Shown: positions 60,936-64,000 of the stretch, piece after piece | How the letters are laid out: every line of letters begins with the position of its first letter | Numbering within the stretch: the first letter of the stretch is position 1 | Translations under genes and position numbers: made by a program | From: Anoplopoma fimbria | Taxonomy: Eukaryota > Chordata > Actinopteri > Perciformes > Anoplopomatidae | Direction: 5' to 3' | Assembly: GCF_027596085.1 (NCBI RefSeq) | Contig: NC_072450.1 | Span: forward strand, 29,181,248 to 29,245,247 | DNA length: 64,000 nt | Notes under the pieces: generated by a model | Told to the model about the DNA's origin: nothing | Seen by the model: the letters and a program-made list of their open reading frames with translations, nothing else | Database searches by the model: none

Positions 60936-62939
60936 GACAAAAAAGAAGAGGGCGAGAGACAGAATAGCACACAGGGAGAAAATTACATTTTTTTCCCAGA
61001 CAAATGAAGACAGGGTCTGTCACTTGGCTCACTCTCTGGCTGTAAACTAGAAACCCCATTTCAATAAACGGGACATCTTTGTACTTTCATTCATTAAATC
61101 CTTTGTTTGTTCTGTCCTTTAGTGATTCTTTCTCTGCTTTATTACATAACATCGGTGATGTCGTGAATGGACAAGATGGCTTCATTGTTTTCTTCCTTCC
61201 TCTTTCTATAACAAAGTTCATAAGACGGAGAAAAGGCCTGACTTTTTTTTTTTTTTGTCGAACAGATGCATGACAAGTGCTGGCCAAGAGATATTGCACT
61301 CTCACGCGGACACGTTTATTGGAAAACAATCTGATGTGTTTCGGTATCAGCAGCTCTTCAGGGCAGCGTCACGTCATGGCTGCTCTTTAGACGATAACGG
61401 ATTCCTGTTGGCGCCGTGGCACCGGAGACTGACACTGAGTCCAGACATCCGGACCATGGTGCCAGCGCCAATGTCTCGATTTCTGGAAGGATCAGTGAGG
61501 CTCAGAGACAAGGGAGAGACATGGAACAGATGGACAGGGTCAAGGGATGCAGGCTGGTTTGTATGTGTGTGTGTGTCAGGGTTCTTCCAGTAGGTCACAA
61601 AGGCAGAAGCTGTGGACTTGGTATATGGGAGGATTTGTCAGGCAGAGGCAGTCACTTCTATAATTCAGAGTTGTAACAGTTTTATTTCTCTGAAAAGACT
61701 TGGACTAAACTTGCAGGACCGACAGGGAAAATGAACCAGGAACAATCAAACTCTCACAAGAACTGATTTTGTACTGCCTTTAAGAAAACTGCTGAACTCC
61801 CCTGAGCGCTCCAGTGGAGCTGCTCCGCTATGCACGGTAGAGGACTATGATTGTACTGTTAGCAGCTGTTAGATGTGAAGCTGGGCTCCGCCAAATAAGT
61901 TCTGTCTCAGCCTCGTCTACAAAGTTTAAAAACGCCTTGTCTGAAACACGGTGGTGCATACGCTCACTTTGGGTTTCATAGTCAGATCGGATTGATTGTG
62001 TCTTGCCTTTCGTGGACTGATCGTCAAATCATGTGTTGTTGTTTTTTTTTGCTTCTGTTTAAGAAGTTATAGAAGTGACTGTCACATTGCTATGGTTTCA
62101 GAATAAACTCACTGAGCTTTTGTTGTAATAATACCATTTTGTAAATCAACTGTAACGTGGCTTGATATATTTTCTTTTTCGGTTATATGCCAAATGTAAT
62201 AGTGTACCTTAATCACATAGAAAATGCTTACAGCAAGCAACAAATGTAGCGACTTTTCGAGCAGACCTTCCCTCCTTTCCCTGGAATAGAGTTGACTGTA
62301 TTTCTCAGTAAATGTGCTCAGACGTGGCTGTGGCTGTCTGGACAGACAGACTGTGCTCTGTGAGTGGAGGAGAGCAGCAGAACGTTCAGTCCGACAAGCA
62401 GCAAACAGACAGAAAAGTGAATGAGCTGTGAATGTGTGTACCTAACGACCAATCATCGCTCCCCTTTGTTTGTCCGGAGAAATCCTCCTCCTTTCTTTTT
62501 CTTCCAAATGATTAAATTTGACTACTTAACATTCATGTTTTATAAGAGCGAGTTTATTCCGAGGTCTTCTTCGACGTTTGGTCTGGAATCTCTATTATGG
62601 CTCAAAGTAAAAAAAAAAAAAGAAGAAAAAGACTTCAGAAAGTATTTGAAAGTTTAAAGTATTTTTTGATTTATTTCAATCCAAATGTGTGATAAACAAT
62701 GATATATACCATATATATCCTTTAAGCGTACAAGTCCAGATTCAAGTCATTTTTACCGAATGTGCTAAAAACAGTGTTACAGAAACAAGTAAATTGAAGG
62801 GAATCCATACTAGTTATATTAGCAGTGTTTTTATGGACTCTATATTGGCATTGACCACTTTTGTATGGACATTAACATTTACAAATGAACAAAATGACAT
62901 TCAAACAGTACAAATAAAAGTAAAACTCATCGCCAATCC
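60936..62939. other. Intergenic, no supported gene
   Basis: A GA-rich run (60928-60955), a T15 run (61242-61256) and a run of A near 62612. A 112-codon frame at 61255-61593 has no recognisable domain. It starts just after a T-rich tract that could mimic a splice acceptor. I see no reason to call a gene. Confidence 0.4.
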
Positions 62940-63875
62940 AACCAGTTTTCACTCTCAACTCATCAAATACAGGCGCTTGGTCACTGTCCCTCAATGTCTG
63001 ATAAAGACGCACAAGGTATCTTTTTGGCGTCTATATGAAAACACTTTCAAATAACTGCAATGTGAACCCATCCACATCATTACTAGACGGTCAGAGCAAC
63101 TGATGGAGTATAAAGAGCCAGAAACTACGCTTAGGGAAGAGGTTTGGGTGGATGGTTAGGTCTGTTTGATTCCCGTGTGAAACTTAAATAATTTACGTAC
63201 CTAACTAACACATTGTACATATGATATGTAACAAGCGTACTTATTTTAAATCAAACCACAATCTTTTCCTAAGCCTCTCTAAGTGCTTTGGTTGCCTAAA
63301 CCTAACCAAGTACACCATAAACTTACATTGAAAGTTGGTTTTGTAAAAACACTTTGCATGTAACAAGCTTAAACTGACATAGTGTCGCAAAAGCATTTAA
63401 AGCATAGGGTCACTCACCAAATAATGATATATAAATTGTTGGGATAGAAAATGTGTTGGCCAATATGAATATACTATTTATCAGCCCACGTAAGGACATT
63501 GAAACTTTTAAACTGTCTCACCTAAACTTTTTTGGGGGGCTCTATATGCAACACTGGATGCTACAAAATTACCTTCCCATATAGCTAAGCAGCATTTTCA
63601 ATTACATTTTGAGGGAAACCTTATATTTTCTCCCGGATCAGGTTCGCAGTTTAAAACACGTGGTTAACATAGTAAACTTAAACAAAACAAAATGCCACAA
63701 ATTACGTGATTAGTTTCATGCAACAAAACTATTTGGTATGGTGGGTTTCTATAAAAGAAGTATGTGATATCATTTAAGTTACAAACGTTAACTTGAATAA
63801 GTCAACAGTGACTTGGTTTCACATGAGAAACGAACAGTGGTCTCCTGGGTGATCGTCCTGTTGGTTTAACCGAAC
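62940..63875 (+). repeat. Composite repeat, modules A-B-C plus reversed B
   Basis: Module A (62945-63090): TTTCACTCTCAACTCATC, AAATACAGGCGCTTGG, AAAGACGCACAAGG. Module B (63130-63185): GGTTTGGGTGGATGGTTAGG, GATTCCCGTGTGAAAC. Module C (63255-63330): AATCTTTTCCTAAGCC, TTGGTTGCCTAAACC. A reversed module B lies at 63815-63865 (GGTTTCACATGAGAAACG, AACAGTGGTCTCCTGGGTG). The B modules at the two sides face each other and could be long terminal inverted repeats of a non-autonomous element. The 121-codon frame at 62689-63054 crosses module A and is not a gene. Confidence 0.6.
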
Positions 63876-64000
63876 CGTTCACTGTGACCAACTCTTTATG
63901 TGGACTATGTTCAGCAACTTATTTGGTTTACTTCAGATTAACAGACTTTATCATGGTAAAAATAGGATTCTCTCCTTTTTTGTTGTTGTATGGAAATGTA
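63876..64000. other. Window end, nothing recognised
   Basis: About 125 bp of sequence without a supported feature. Confidence 0.5.

Noticed and set aside
61255..61593. 112-codon frame after a T15 tract and AACAG, like an exon behind an acceptor
   Set aside because: The frame has no recognisable domain, the acceptor-like T-run is a homopolymer, and no donor ends a coherent exon.

Overview
The window looks like gene-poor nuclear DNA of a teleost fish, probably a spiny-rayed percomorph. It is AT-rich, has no credible long host open reading frame, is dense in (CA)n/(GT)n and (ATC)n microsatellites, and carries fish-type mobile elements: Tc1/mariner MITEs with CAGTACCAGTCAAAAG ends, a Buster-like hAT, a piggyBac with GGGGTCAATTTGACCCC motifs, tRNA-derived SINEs (one with an UnaL2-type 3' tail), and L2/CR1/Rex1-type LINE relics. 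I found no rRNA, functional tRNA, CRISPR array, retrovirus or bacterial-style operon.

Layout. 1-18 kb: mostly unannotatable sequence with LINE 3' relics (885-1237, 2890-3148, 5720-5935), two copies of one 230-236 bp Tc1 MITE (2175-2404, 16063-16298), microsatellites, and two unique stretches that could be conserved enhancers (6430-7260, 14880-15120). 18.5-22.3 kb: two pieces of a CR1/L2-type LINE lie on either side of a 2,275-bp hAT transposon with a perfect 8-bp target duplication; its transposase is disabled by a frameshift, a nonsense codon and a degraded segment. 23-34 kb: several copies of two unclassified interspersed repeat families (called here 'family A' and the 'composite A-B-C repeat'), plus very long (GT)n and (CA)n arrays. 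39.7-41.3 kb: an internally deleted piggyBac flanked by TTAA. 44.5 kb: a SINE. 45.5-46.7 kb: a cluster of low-complexity tracts. 48-56 kb: more family A copies, a poly(A) retroposition scar and an older SINE. 58.1-60.3 kb: a candidate CACTA/EnSpm-type element with CACTGYAACAAG ends, ACAGTA-rich borders, three exon-like segments on the minus strand and a perfect 2 x 75 bp tandem duplication. 60.6-64 kb: a possible regulatory element, then another composite repeat.

The recognisable coding DNA belongs to transposons, and all of it that I can assign is broken. Nothing suggests genes acting together in a pathway. The most interesting objects are the candidate CACTA element, the hAT, the piggyBac deletion derivative, and the unnamed repeat families. 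Repeat-family names rest on recognition of termini and motifs, not on a database search.
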